Below are positions 34,801 through 44,039 of a stretch of 64,000 bases of DNA, piece after piece (positions within the stretch are counted from its first letter, which is position 1; each line of letters starts with the position of its first letter). Below the pieces are notes generated by a model. The model ran no database searches and was not told the DNA's origin. It was given only the letters and a program-made list of their open reading frames with translations. The stretch is from NCBI GenBank assembly GCA_964023275.1, contig OZ029914.1:29897707-29961706 (forward strand), in the 5' to 3' direction. A program made the translations under genes and the position numbers. Origin of the DNA: Norana najaformis (lineage: Eukaryota > Annelida > Clitellata > Crassiclitellata > Hormogastridae).

Positions 34801-35386
34801 CATAGGAAAAATTGCGTTCACAGTATGTATGAACGATTGTATGTGTGTATGTATATATGTACAGTCTTGTGCGAATTAATTGGGACAAGCATTATTTCAA
34901 TGGAAATTTGACATTTCAGTCATGGAAATTAGGTTTTTTCTTTTTCTTCTGTTGTCACTTAAGACAATTAGTGTTTAATATGTCCACCCTTTGCCTTGAG
35001 TAGCAAATTAACTCTCTTAGGCATGGAATCAACGAGTTTCTGGCATGTCAGAGACAATTCTGCATCGTGAGACCATAATCGGTAGTACATGTATGGCTTC
35101 GGTCATCTTAGTTTTTGTAGTGCAGTCACGTTTCCTGAGCTGTTTCATGATGGCCCACAAGTTCTGTATGGGATTCATATCAGGCGAGTTGCCAGGCCAT
35201 TTTAGAACCGTTATGGCATTGTCATTTATGGACTTCTGAACTTTTTTTACGTGTGACACGGAGCAATATCTTGCGGGAATATGCATTGTGTTTTCTTGGT
35301 TTTTAGCAGAGAAGATGATCCCTATGTTTTCGTTTCAGATATCATATGGTCCCTGCTGCCGGAAATGTAATTAATTGTAAGAAAAC

Positions 35387-35827
35387 ATGGATGTCACGCC
35401 AAGAAAGCGGTCAAAAATAATTACTTTGGCCAATTTTACAAGTAAAACGTGCAGAGAAATTGCTTTAGAATGTGGAATAGGGAAGAGCACTGTTGCTCGG
35501 TTGATAAAACATTACTCAGAAACTGGCAGCATTTCACCCTCACGAGTTGGACGATGTGGCAGGAAACGAAAAACTTCTCAACGTATAGACAGACTTTTGG
35601 TCGGGATGAGTAAGAGAGATCCACGCAAGACTAGCAGAGATCTCAAACGAGACATGGAAGCATATGGTGTTCACATTGACTCCAGTACGGTCCGTCGTCG
35701 TCTGCTGGCTGTGGGAAGAAGAGCGCACAAGCCACAGAATAAACAGCTACTCACCTCCGCCATGAAAAAGAAACGTTTGCTCTGGGCTAAGGCCTACAAA
35801 CATTGGACTACGGAAGACTGGCAAAAG
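35387..35827 (+). CDS. Tc1-type transposase, exon 1 (DNA-binding part)
   Basis: The first 147 codons begin MDVTPRKRSK. A helix-turn-helix at about residues 14-43 includes CREIALECGIGKSTVARLI. A GRKRK AT-hook-like motif is at 58-62. A second helix-turn-helix is at about 76-108 (RKTSRDLKRDME to STVRRRL). This is the paired-like domain that binds the terminal repeats. The exon ends TGG CAA AAG and is followed by GTAAAT, a good splice donor. The un-spliced frame reaches a stop soon after. Exons 1 and 2 join in phase 0. Confidence 0.9.
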
Positions 35828-35990
35828 GTAAATTCTGTTCTCCATAAAAAGGCCATACTCTTAAAATTACACTTGTGAATGTCCACGTGTACTGCTGTTG
35901 CTTTCATGATGACAAACTCTAACAATATTGCACTTGTACAGTACATGCACAGCCTACAGTGTGTGATTTACATGTATTTCTGTGCTGCAG
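35828..35990 (+). other. Intron of the Tc1-type transposase
   Basis: A 163-bp intron from GTAAAT to TGTGCTGCAG, with a T-rich tract before the AG. Its length is not a multiple of three, and its removal restores the frame from WQK directly into VVFSDESHF. Confidence 0.85.
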
Positions 35991-36569
35991 GTTGTCTTCT
36001 CTGATGAGAGCCATTTCGAAGTGCAAGGACAACGTGTGCAGTTCGTAAGGCGATCCCTGGGTGAACCGATAACAACCGAACACATCCAACAGAACGTCAA
36101 ACACCCGGAAAAGAAAATGTTCTGGGGGTCATTCTCAGCGGCTGGTCTTGGTTTCTTGTTTCCTGTCACCGGGATGATGAATAGCGACAAATACATTGAA
36201 GTCCTTCGCTCAAAACTTCTGCCACACCTTCGTCGCGACTTCCCTAGTAACGACGGAATATTCCAGCAAGATCTTGCTCCTTGTCACACGTCGAAAAAAG
36301 TTCAGAAGTTCATGAATGACAATGCCATTACGGTTCTAAAATGGCCTGGCAACTCGCCTGATATCAATCCCATAGAAAACTTGTGGGCCGTCATGAAACA
36401 GAAGCTGAGGAAACGAGACTGCACTACAAAAACTAAGATGATCGAAGCCATACTAGCGATATGGTTTCACGATGCAGAATTGTCTCTGACATGCCAGAAA
36501 CTCGTTGACTCCATGCCTAAGAGAGTTAATTTGCTACTCAAGGCAAAGGAAGGACATATTAAATACTAA
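35991..36569 (+). CDS. Tc1-type transposase, exon 2 (DDE catalytic domain)
   Basis: 192 codons plus stop, giving a 339-residue spliced protein, the normal Tc1 length. The catalytic triad is visible: Asp152 in FSDESHF, Asp241 in FQQDLAPCHTS and Glu276 in NPIENLW, with 34 residues between the last two (DD34E). The reaction is cut-and-paste excision and insertion at TA. All three residues are present and no stop or frameshift is seen, so the protein could be active. The true start is in exon 1, not at the Met at 35982, which lies in the intron. Confidence 0.92.
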   Translation, partial: VVFSDESHFEVQGQRVQFVRRSLGEPITTEHIQQNVKHPEKKMFWGSFSAAGLGFLFPVTGMMNSDKYIEVLRSKLLPHLRRDFPSNDGIFQQDLAPCHTSKKVQKFMNDNAITVLKWPGNSPDINPIENLWAVMKQKLRKRDCTTKTKMIEAILAIWFHDAELSLTCQKLVDSMPKRVNLLLKAKEGHIKY

Positions 36570-36674
36570 TTGTCTGAAATAAAAGCAGAAGGACACAAAA
36601 TACTTACTTTCCATGATTGAAATGTCAAATTTTCATTGAAATAATGCTTGTCCCAAGTAATTCGCACAAGACTG

Positions 36675-36722
36675 TATGTATGTATGTATGTATGTATGTA
36701 TGTATGTATGAATGAATGAATG
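36675..36722. repeat. TATG microsatellite at the Tc1 insertion site
   Basis: TATG tetramers continue after the Tc1 right end, and GTATGTATATATG precedes its left end. Confidence 0.9.
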
Positions 36723-36734
36723 CATGCCTATGCA

Positions 36735-37400
36735 TACTGTCGACGTTCTACCGCGTTTGTTAATCAATCGAGTTCGAACCGTTGACTCGTCCGATTTGTA
36801 GCGTAGCGCTAATTCGAGAAAAGTTGTTTTGTATGCCTAATTAAATAAATGATTAGTAATGACAGTAGTACTTAAGTCATCAACGTACAGCGTCTAAACA
36901 CACGAATCTTTCAACGAAAACTTTAACTCAAACAATCAACTGAGTACACAGCAGACTACTGCCAAAAATGTTTCGCGCTCTCTAAGAATACATTTGCGAT
37001 CGCATTTTATAGGCTTTTCTCGTCACGCCAGAAGACTAATTCAGACAAGTCTAAATCGATCCTATGACTCATCGCAATATAAGCGCACCCACGCAAAGCG
37101 ACGTGATAAAATACGCGCCAGCCGACGTTACACCAACGCCTCAACATAGTGATAGTTAGACGCATCCAGCAATCCAAGTCATTTGATCATTGCGTGTCAG
37201 GTGGACACACTAAATATCCCCAAGAACGTGATCAGCGCGTGCACAAAAAAGTCAACAACTCAATGACCAAAAATTCCGCCTTCGCGCGGATAACCCGCAA
37301 GCCAACAACGAACAAGTCAATAACACAATTACTCTTTGCATGTTGCGTCTGAGAACTTCCTAAACAAACGCGCGCTTTAAGCTGGCTGCCTAATCAGCGA
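36735..37400 (+). repeat. Dispersed ~0.5-kb non-coding repeat, copy 2
   Basis: Begins CATACTGTCGAC beside the TATG run, followed by TTCGAACCGTTGAC and TTGTAGCGTAGCG, which resemble 49640-49675. It then aligns with the other copies: AGTACTTAAGTCATCAACG, CACGAATCTTTCAACG, AACTCAAAC, CATTTGCGATCGCATTTTAT and AGGCTTTTCTCG. The TTCGAAC and TAGCG words look tRNA-promoter-like but their order does not make a convincing SINE head. Confidence 0.5.
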
Positions 37401-37726
37401 AACATTATGATCATACAAACTGTTGCATAGCGCCTGTAACCCATTGAGCGTTGAAAACACCACGTCTGATTAAGCCCGCAAGCAGAGGCGTGACGAAGTC
37501 CTACAATGTAACTTATTAGCAGATAATTCTTTATTCGTCTCAGCAACTCGGCGCTTCTCTTGTGCCACTTGCAAATCAGATGATCAACAGCGCAGTGTTA
37601 TTCGACATCATCACGCAGAAAAACAGAAACGAAATACTGCATCTAGTAATACACGGGCTGTAACGTTTCGTCGTTTGACCTAGAGCATCGGTTCTCAACC
37701 GGTGGCACGCGTACCCACGCCAGCTG

Positions 37727-38047
37727 TTGCCAGAGGGTACGCAAGAAAAAATATTACAACTTTCATGTGACGGTGGATTGAAGAATGAATTCAACAATGA
37801 CTTGTTGAGTGATTTCTGGCTTAAAAGAAGAGCCGTATATGAATTAAATTTCGACAGAGCTATGAAATTTTTAATTCCTTTCTGTACTTCGTATCTCTGT
37901 GAAACTGGATTTTCGGCAATGCTTGCGATTAAAAATAATTACAGATCGAAACTTGAACTTGATCCAGACTTACGTTTAAAACTAACAAAATTAAAGCCCG
38001 ATATTGCAAAATTATGCAAATCTAAAGAAGCTCAATGCTCGCATTAA
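37727..38047 (+). pseudogene. hAT transposase C-terminus (ZBED5/SCAND3-like)
   Basis: 106 residues include SCDGGLKNEF, FLIPFCTSYLCETGFSAM and a Lys-rich end with KPDIAKLCKSK. This is the hAT dimerisation region of Buster-type transposases and of the ZBED5-like genes derived from them. The BED finger and the catalytic domain are gone: the left terminal repeat joins almost directly to this piece. It cannot encode a working transposase, although the piece itself is open to its stop. Confidence 0.85.
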
Positions 38048-38093
38048 AATTAAACTTGTAAGTTGACTCTGAGTAATCATTGATAACCATTAG

Positions 38094-39753
38094 CCCTACT
38101 CTTCACGTCTTCCAGGCTCCATAGTTGGAGCACTTTATCTCTGGATGATGTCCGTCGGCTAATCCTGAACTCACCAGCCAAGTCCTGTGAACTTGACACG
38201 CTTCCTCCATTTTTAATTAACGAATATATTGACGACCTTTTTCATTTATTGTGTAATTCTTCTTTGGCTGAGGGCTCAATTCCGGCCTCCCACAAGCGTG
38301 CAGCAGTTTTTCCCTCTTTGAAGCGCTAGGGCCTTGACCCTAGTGCCCCCTCTAATTACCGTCCCATTTCTGACTTGTCCTTTCTCTCCAAGCTCCTTGA
38401 AAGGTCCGTCTCTTATCAGCTATCTCACTACCTCGACACTAACACTCTTAGGCCTCCGATTCAGTCTGGGTTCAGGAAATACCAATCCACCGAATCGCTT
38501 ATGACTCGCCTTTTTGCTGACGTATTTGGGGCTATTGATCGCAGGCAGGTCACCATTCTGGCCATTTTCAATGTAACTGCTGCTTTTGATTCCGTTGATC
38601 ACTCCATCCCATTGGGGCCTTTGGAGATTTCCTTGGCATCACTGGTTCTGACCTCACCTGGATTCAGTCATTCCTGTCAGACCGCCTTCAATCTGTTGTT
38701 TTTGGGCCCTCACGGTCCCTCTGGCCCCCGTCTTCTTTGGTCCCCCCAGGGTTCCGTCCTAGCTCCTCTCATCTACATTTTATATACCTCTGATCAAGCT
38801 CGGACTCTCCTCCCACTGAGTGTTGCCGTACTTCAGTATGCAGACAACACCCAGGCGGAGGCGGCCCCTGCCCTTGTCCAGAGGATTCTCGATACCACCT
38901 CTGTCCTTGATCTATGGATGTCATCCAATCGCCTCCGTTTGAAATGTAATAAGACCCAGTTCATCTGGCTTGGTGGCCACTTGCAGCTCGCCAAGATTGA
39001 TCTCTCCTCCTTACGCCAGAGATTTCCGGATATCTCTTTCTCTACTGCGGTCCGGGATCTCGGGGTTGTGTTGGATCAGGAGCTTACCATGTCTGCTCAT
39101 CTTAACACCGTCTCTCGCTCTTGTTTTTACCATCTTCGTCAGGTCCGCACCATTCGCCGTACTCTTTCCTTCCACGCTATCTCCACTGTGGTCCATGCCC
39201 TCATTTGCACTAGGGTTGCCTTTGGTAACGCAATCTTTACCGGCCTATCGTTAGCCAACGCTGCTAAGCTGCCATCTGCTGTTCGTCTCACTGGGGGCAT
39301 TCCAAAATATGGCCACATCTCGTCTTATATTCGTGACACTCTTCACTGGCTCCCCGTACAGCAGCGTGTCCACTTTAAGATCCTCTCCCTCATGCTCAAT
39401 TGTGTTCTTGGCTCTGCTCCCCTTTACCTCATGGTCTTCTGCACTTTGGTCTCCTCGTTGCCGGGCCGTAGCAACCTTCGCTCGGCCACTCAAGATCTCC
39501 TGTTTGTCCCTCGCATGCGTACCGCTGCAGCCCAGTCGAGAAGCTTTGCCTACGCTGGTCCCACTTGCTGGAATCGTCTCCCTCGAGTATTGCGACTTGA
39601 GCTCCTTTCTCAGTGTTCCGCAGGCGCCTGAAGACTGTACTGTTTAACAGTGATTTTACTCATTCGGGTCGGAAGCATCTCTGTTGAGTTTATCCTCTAA
39701 GAGGCGCTTTATAAATCTCAAATTACAATTGCTATTACAATTATTGTTATTAG
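38094..39753 (+). pseudogene. Dead L2/CR1-like LINE nested in the hAT element
   Basis: From about 38140 the frame reads LDDVRRLILNSPAKSCELDT, has a TAG near 38328, then NYRPISDLSFLSKLLERSV. The long open piece is 38375-39631 (418 codons). It has QSGFRKYQSTES, a motif A region AIFNVTAAFDSVDHS, and AVLQYADNTQ, where YADD has become YADN. A frame slip lies near 38620. The C-terminus has HWLPVQQRVHFKILSLML and FAYAGPTCWNRLP. The 3' UTR ends GAGGCGCTTTATAAAT plus ATTACAATTGCTATTACAA. ATTAG at 38089-38093 and 39749-39753 may be a short target duplication. Confidence 0.85.
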
Positions 39754-40126
39754 AAAAGAATGAACATAAAATAAAATAAATTTATTGGTGTGCAACAGTA
39801 ATAATTTTAATATAATAAAATTTAATAAAATTCATATAGGTACACAAAAATGTTTACAAAAAATGTTTTATAATTAGGTTGGGACTTATTAAACTAAATC
39901 ACTACTATAATAAACTTACTAAAGAACGTTTCTGACAATTTTTTCTGGTGGAGGTACGCCAGGAAATAACTTTTATACTTGGGGTGGTACAACAACAAAA
40001 AGGTTGAGCACCGCTGATCTAGAGTTCCAGGCTAGCCCATGGGGAAAGTAACCGTTCGGGCGCATTGGGCTGAGATATGAAGACGTGTCACAAATGCACC
40101 AAATAATTAATGGTTTGAGTTGTAAC

Positions 40127-40845
40127 TGGTGTGTGATTCTTATGAATGACGTTGTAGCTGTAAGCCTACCTGGTGTGTGATTCTTATGAATGACGTTGTA
40201 GCTGTAAGCCTAACTGGTGTGTGATTCTTATGAATGACGTTGTAATTGTAAGCCTAACTGGTGTGTGATTCTTATGAATGACGTTGTAATTTTAAGCCTA
40301 AATGGTGTGTGATTCTTGTGAATGACGTTGTAATTTTAAGCCTAACTGGTGTGTGATTCTTATGAATGACGTTGTAGCTGTAAGCCTAACTGGTGTGTAA
40401 TTCTTATGAATGACGTTGTAGCTATAAGCCTAACTGGTGTGTGATTCTTATGAATGACGTTGTAGCTGTAAGCCTAACTGGTGTGTGATTCTTATGAATG
40501 ACGTTGTAGCTGTAAGCCTAACTGGTGTGTGATTCTTGTGAATGACGTTGTAATTGTAAGCCTAACTGAGTTGTGATTCTTATGAATGACGTTGTAGCTG
40601 TAAGCCTAACTGGTGTGTGATTCTTGTGAATGACGTTGTAATTGTAAGCCTAACTGAGTTGTGATTCTTATGAATGACGTTGTAGCTATAAGCCTAACTG
40701 GTGTGTGATTCTTATGAATGACGTTGTAATTTTAAGCCTAACTGGTGTGTGATTCTTATGAATGACGTTGTAGCTATCAGCCTAAGTGGTGTGTGATTCT
40801 TATGAATGACGTTGTTGCTATAAACCTAACTGGGTTGTGATTCTG
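40127..40845. repeat. 44-bp satellite array
   Basis: About 16 units of 44 bp start TGGTGTGTGATTCTTATGAA and end GTAAGCCTAAC. Variants include GTAATTTTAAG, CTTGTGAATG and ACTGAGTTGTG. The units between about 40520 and 40680 form a repeated two-unit (88-bp) block. Confidence 0.97.
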
Positions 40846-40849
40846 AGGC

Positions 40850-42000
40850 CGCTGTTAGATTTTCATTTGAAGTGCATGCAAGGGTTATAAATAGTGAACT
40901 TTTATCTTAATGCAATTTTTTAAAATGAAAATCTACAGTTCTATCAGAATTATTTAAAGCCTAAATTTGTAAGGCAAAAAAGCATTAAAATTCAAACGCT
41001 GAAGACTGATTCATTTCGTATTAATCACAAAATGATTAAAAAATTGATTATATACCGATTCATTAGCTGATGCACATGTTGATTGCAATTATACAGTGTC
41101 TTGGTTCCTGACCATAATATATCATCTATACATATACACACGAAAAGATGTTTATATAAAGCCTATTGTATCTAAATCTGTCAAAGACGATATACTGAGT
41201 TAGATTGCAGCATACAATGTTGCCAGATGAGATCAGTGCGAAAGTATTGAAATGAAAAGGCAAACATGGCAACGAAGTCAATCTATTCCCTCATGTAGAA
41301 CAAATTCCTTCCCATCATATTTAAACACACGATTAGACATGACTGGTAGTCTGTCCTGTGTTGACCCGAATCTTGAGGTCGCTGGCAATAAATCCAGTCA
41401 CCCGCAAAATATTCAATTACATGTGAAGTATCACAGCATTGCTTTGCACAGCTCGGTAGTCTACGAAACGGAATTTCACAGACAGCAATGTCAACGCTTA
41501 ATAATCATGATCAACGCTTTTGTCTGTTGTCTGAAAGCCAGCATGCAGTCATCCACTCCACATTTAATCATTTCCCTCCATATTTCTCAGTCGCGAGCTG
41601 CCAGAGTCAAATTGTGTATGTTTGTTTGGCACCAGTCTTCTAAGTCGTCGAGCCAGCAACGCAACTATTTGGGCCCGCATCCTCGCAACTGCGGGCCCGA
41701 ATCTGAAAAGAGGGAGCCAGCTCAGAGCCTGATTAAGTACGAAGAGGGACCAATGTGTATTATGCGGGAGGGGCAGTTGAAGTTACACAACTGCATCCAG
41801 TTACATAAACTAGCGTGCTTAAAATTGTTAGAGGACAGTTGCTGTGCAACTAGGCAGACATGAAAACGCTGATTGCTATTTGGCAATCGAACATCTTACT
41901 TTGGCTGTTACAGAGGTCAATGGTTCGAAGCCAACGCTAATGTTTGGAAAGGAAACAGGGATGGCAGCTGCTTAAACAGACGAATCTGCATGATGAGGCA
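40850..42000. other. Anonymous DNA with one strong hairpin
   Basis: No supportable gene. A 203-codon plus-strand ORF (41252-41863) has no recognisable motif. A 9-bp perfect inverted repeat GGGCCCGCA / TGCGGGCCC with a 10-nt loop is at 41671-41698. Confidence 0.45.
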
Positions 42001-42006
42001 TTGCAA

Positions 42007-42343
42007 GGTGTACATATAATGGTGTACGTATAAAGGTGTACGTATAAAGGTGTACGTATAAAGGTGTACATATAAAGGTGTACATTTAATGGTGTACTTA
42101 TAAAGGTGTACGTATAAAGGTGTACGTATAAAGGTGTACATACAAAGGTGTACGTATAAAGTTGTACATATAAAGTTGTACATATAAAGGTGTACGTATA
42201 AAGGTGTACATATAAAGGTGTACGAAAAAAGGTGTACATATAAAGGTATACGTATAAAGGTGTACGTATAAAGGTGTACGTATAAAGGTGTACGTATAAA
42301 GGTGTACGTATAAAGGTGTACATATAAAGGTGTACGTATAAAG
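42007..42343. repeat. 14-bp minisatellite, left part
   Basis: About 24 units of GGTGTACGTATAAA with CAT/CGT alternation. Because three units are 42 bp, the array is open in several minus-strand frames (Tyr-Val-His-Leu strings); these are artefacts. Confidence 0.97.
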
Positions 42344-43012
42344 TAAGTAAGTAAGTAAGTATATTCTTTATTAACCAATAGCTAATCGCACATCGGTTTA
42401 CAAGTATTTAAGAACACAAGAAAACTTAATATTCATACAACATCCTAACAATAAAACATTTACGCGTTAAATTGTCAGCAGGAGGAATAATACGATCATG
42501 GGTGTGGGGCCGTAGGGAATAACTGAGGGTTTTAATTGGTGGGAGTAGCTGATGTAAGACATGATTTGGGTTGTTCAAGATTGCTTTAAAGAGACGAGCA
42601 TCAGCTGTGCCACAGAGTTCATCGAACGTTGGGGAGTTCCCAGGAAGACAGCGGAGACGCACAAGTCTCCGCATCAAAGCCTGGAGCCGAGCTCTAGCCT
42701 GTGCCCCAGCATAGCCCCACCACACGGGAGAGGCGTACAGCATCCTGGCCAGTGTTGTGGCTCGGACAACGTCGTAGAGCCGAGGGCCAGTTAGGCCATG
42801 TGCTACAAGAATTCGTATGGCATATAAAGACTGACGCGCCTGACTATGAATCCGATCAATATGAGAATCAAAATTTAACATCCTCGATAGGGTAACACCC
42901 AATATTATCATCTCTGGTACCTTGGTTAAACCGGGAATCACATTAGGTAAAATTATCTGCTGATTTCTCATTCTTGGCCGGTGAATTATCATTTCACATG
43001 TCTTTTTATGAT
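42341..43012 (-). mobile_element. 5'-truncated LINE inserted in the 14-bp minisatellite
   Basis: On the minus strand this is the last ~670 bp of the LINE at 12.06-14.33 kb: from HKKTCEMIIHRPRMRNQQ to RMLYEY, the same 3' UTR and the same ACTT tail. Only a few residues differ (for example SHGL/AHGL, TRVPEMT/TKVPEMI, SFIV/CFIV), so the two copies are very close. The minisatellite resumes at both ends, so this is a clean insertion. Any target duplication is hidden by the repeat. Confidence 0.92.
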
Positions 43013-43106
43013 GTACGTATAAAGGTGTACGTATAAAGGTGTACATATAAAGGTGTACATATAAAGGTGTACATATAAAGGTGTACATATAAAGGTGTAC
43101 ATATTT
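43013..43106. repeat. 14-bp minisatellite, right part
   Basis: About seven more units of the same 14-bp repeat, mostly the GGTGTACATATAAA form. Confidence 0.95.
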
Positions 43107-43109
43107 TAG

Positions 43110-43855
43110 GACACTATGGAGCGGCATATGTATAAATGTTTGTACGGTTATATAGCGCCTTATAAGCCTCTCAAATGCGCTGGTAATCGATGAGACAGAT
43201 TCTCGTTTATTAGAATTCTGTATTAATTATCAGAGTTGATAAAACATCAGCAAACCAGCAACTTCCTTCTCATAACTATACTGCCTTTGAAGGGTGTCTT
43301 CTGGAACTGCCAGCATCGCACGAAGAACCTGGACGCAATGGTAAAAACCGGAGCTTAATCACTGGACCAAGACGCCGATCGGCTGGCCAAGACCAAGAAC
43401 GCGTCAGCCATTAACAGGATTTGGCGCTAAGTGACAAATGCCAGTCACGACACCCGTCCAACAGAACAGCACAGAACCGGCGTCTAAATATCGGTCTTAA
43501 AGAGCCCACTGACTCAGTTGGCTCACACTTTCCATGAGACGGGATTACTGCGACGACTGACCAGTCGAGGAAATTATTTTCCAGGTAGAGACTTGCTCGA
43601 AAGGCGTCACTGAGGCAGTGACTATATTTCCTACGCCTGGCGACGCCTGGCGGCGGAGAGGAAAAACTAGCGACGGAAGATTTAACAACGCGCAGACGTT
43701 TAACTATTGGAGCATCTAATGAGAATTCATAACCGTTCGCCGACTTTTGCAAAAAGGTCGGACGGATCGAGATTAGGTAGGATCGCGCTACTTAAATCCA
43801 GACGACGAAAGATTAAGTGTCTAATCGCATTGAATTATATGGCGCCGCCATATAC
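43110..43855. other. Anonymous DNA with a possible 3'-end scrap
   Basis: At 43135-43190 a TTATATAGCGCCTTATAAGC word followed by AAATGCGCTGG resembles the minus-strand 3' ends of the 38-kb LINE family. No gene is supportable. Confidence 0.35.
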
Positions 43856-43857
43856 TT

Positions 43858-44035
43858 ATCGTTATTATTTATTATCACTTCTGCATTTATTAAGCGCCAC
43901 TGTCTAACGGTTAAGCATGCAATTGGTGACACTGACTTGCTCAAGGTCGCTACACAGTAACCGTATCAGGGAAGACGCGAACCTACACTCTCCGCGTTAC
44001 AAGCCGAGCGCTCTATCCAGTCGTCTACTGTGACA
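43858..44035 (-). mobile_element. tRNA-derived SINE, minus strand
   Basis: Read on the minus strand: an A-box region ACTGGATAGAGCGCTCGG (44007-44024), a B box GGTTCGCGTC (43974-43983), GACCTTGAGCAAGTCAG, and a 3' end AGTGGCGCTTAATAAATGCA. It is the same family as 16067-16248, with the same order of blocks. Confidence 0.8.
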
Positions 44036-44039
44036 CATG

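Larger units (their letters stand above)
34862..36674 (+). mobile_element. Tc1/mariner element
   Basis: The 1,813-bp element begins CAGTCTTGTGCGAATTA and ends in its inverse. The outer ~67 bp of the two ends differ at about four positions. TA target duplications are at 34860-34861 and 36675-36676, inside a TATG/GTAT microsatellite. The left ~424 bp (34862-35285) is an imperfect inverted copy of the right ~420 bp (36255-36674), so the inverted repeat reaches into the transposase gene. The right arm keeps the coding sequence. The left arm carries a shifted, broken antisense version with Glu replaced by Gln in NPIQNLW. Confidence 0.95.
37686..40016 (+). mobile_element. hAT (Buster-like) element, internally deleted, with a nested LINE
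   Basis: The left end CATCGGTTCTCAACC and the inverse of the right end CAGCGGTGCTCAACC form terminal inverted repeats. The flanking 8-bp words ACCTAGAG (37678-37685) and ATCTAGAG (40017-40024) match at 7 of 8 positions and fit the nnnTAnnn target duplication known for Buster hATs. Only the C-terminus of the transposase remains (37727-38047). A LINE occupies about 38094-39748. Confidence 0.85.

Noticed and set aside
35982-36569. Transposase starting at the Met at 35982
   Set aside because: That Met is in the last bases of the intron. Splicing from 35827 to 35991 gives the full-length family protein.
36735-36830. tRNA-derived SINE head at TTCGAACC / TAGCGTAGCG
   Set aside because: The promoter-like words are in the wrong order for the body that follows, so I list it only as an unnamed repeat.
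40127-40845. CRISPR-like array
   Set aside because: The 44-bp units are directly adjacent with no unique spacers, and the setting is an animal genome.
41252-41863. 203-codon plus-strand ORF as a gene
   Set aside because: No motif, no homologue recognised, and a GC hairpin lies in its middle. Length alone is within chance for this much DNA.
42007-43106. Two Tyr/Val/His-rich proteins of 128 and 153 residues
   Set aside because: They are translations of the 14-bp minisatellite in alternative frames.
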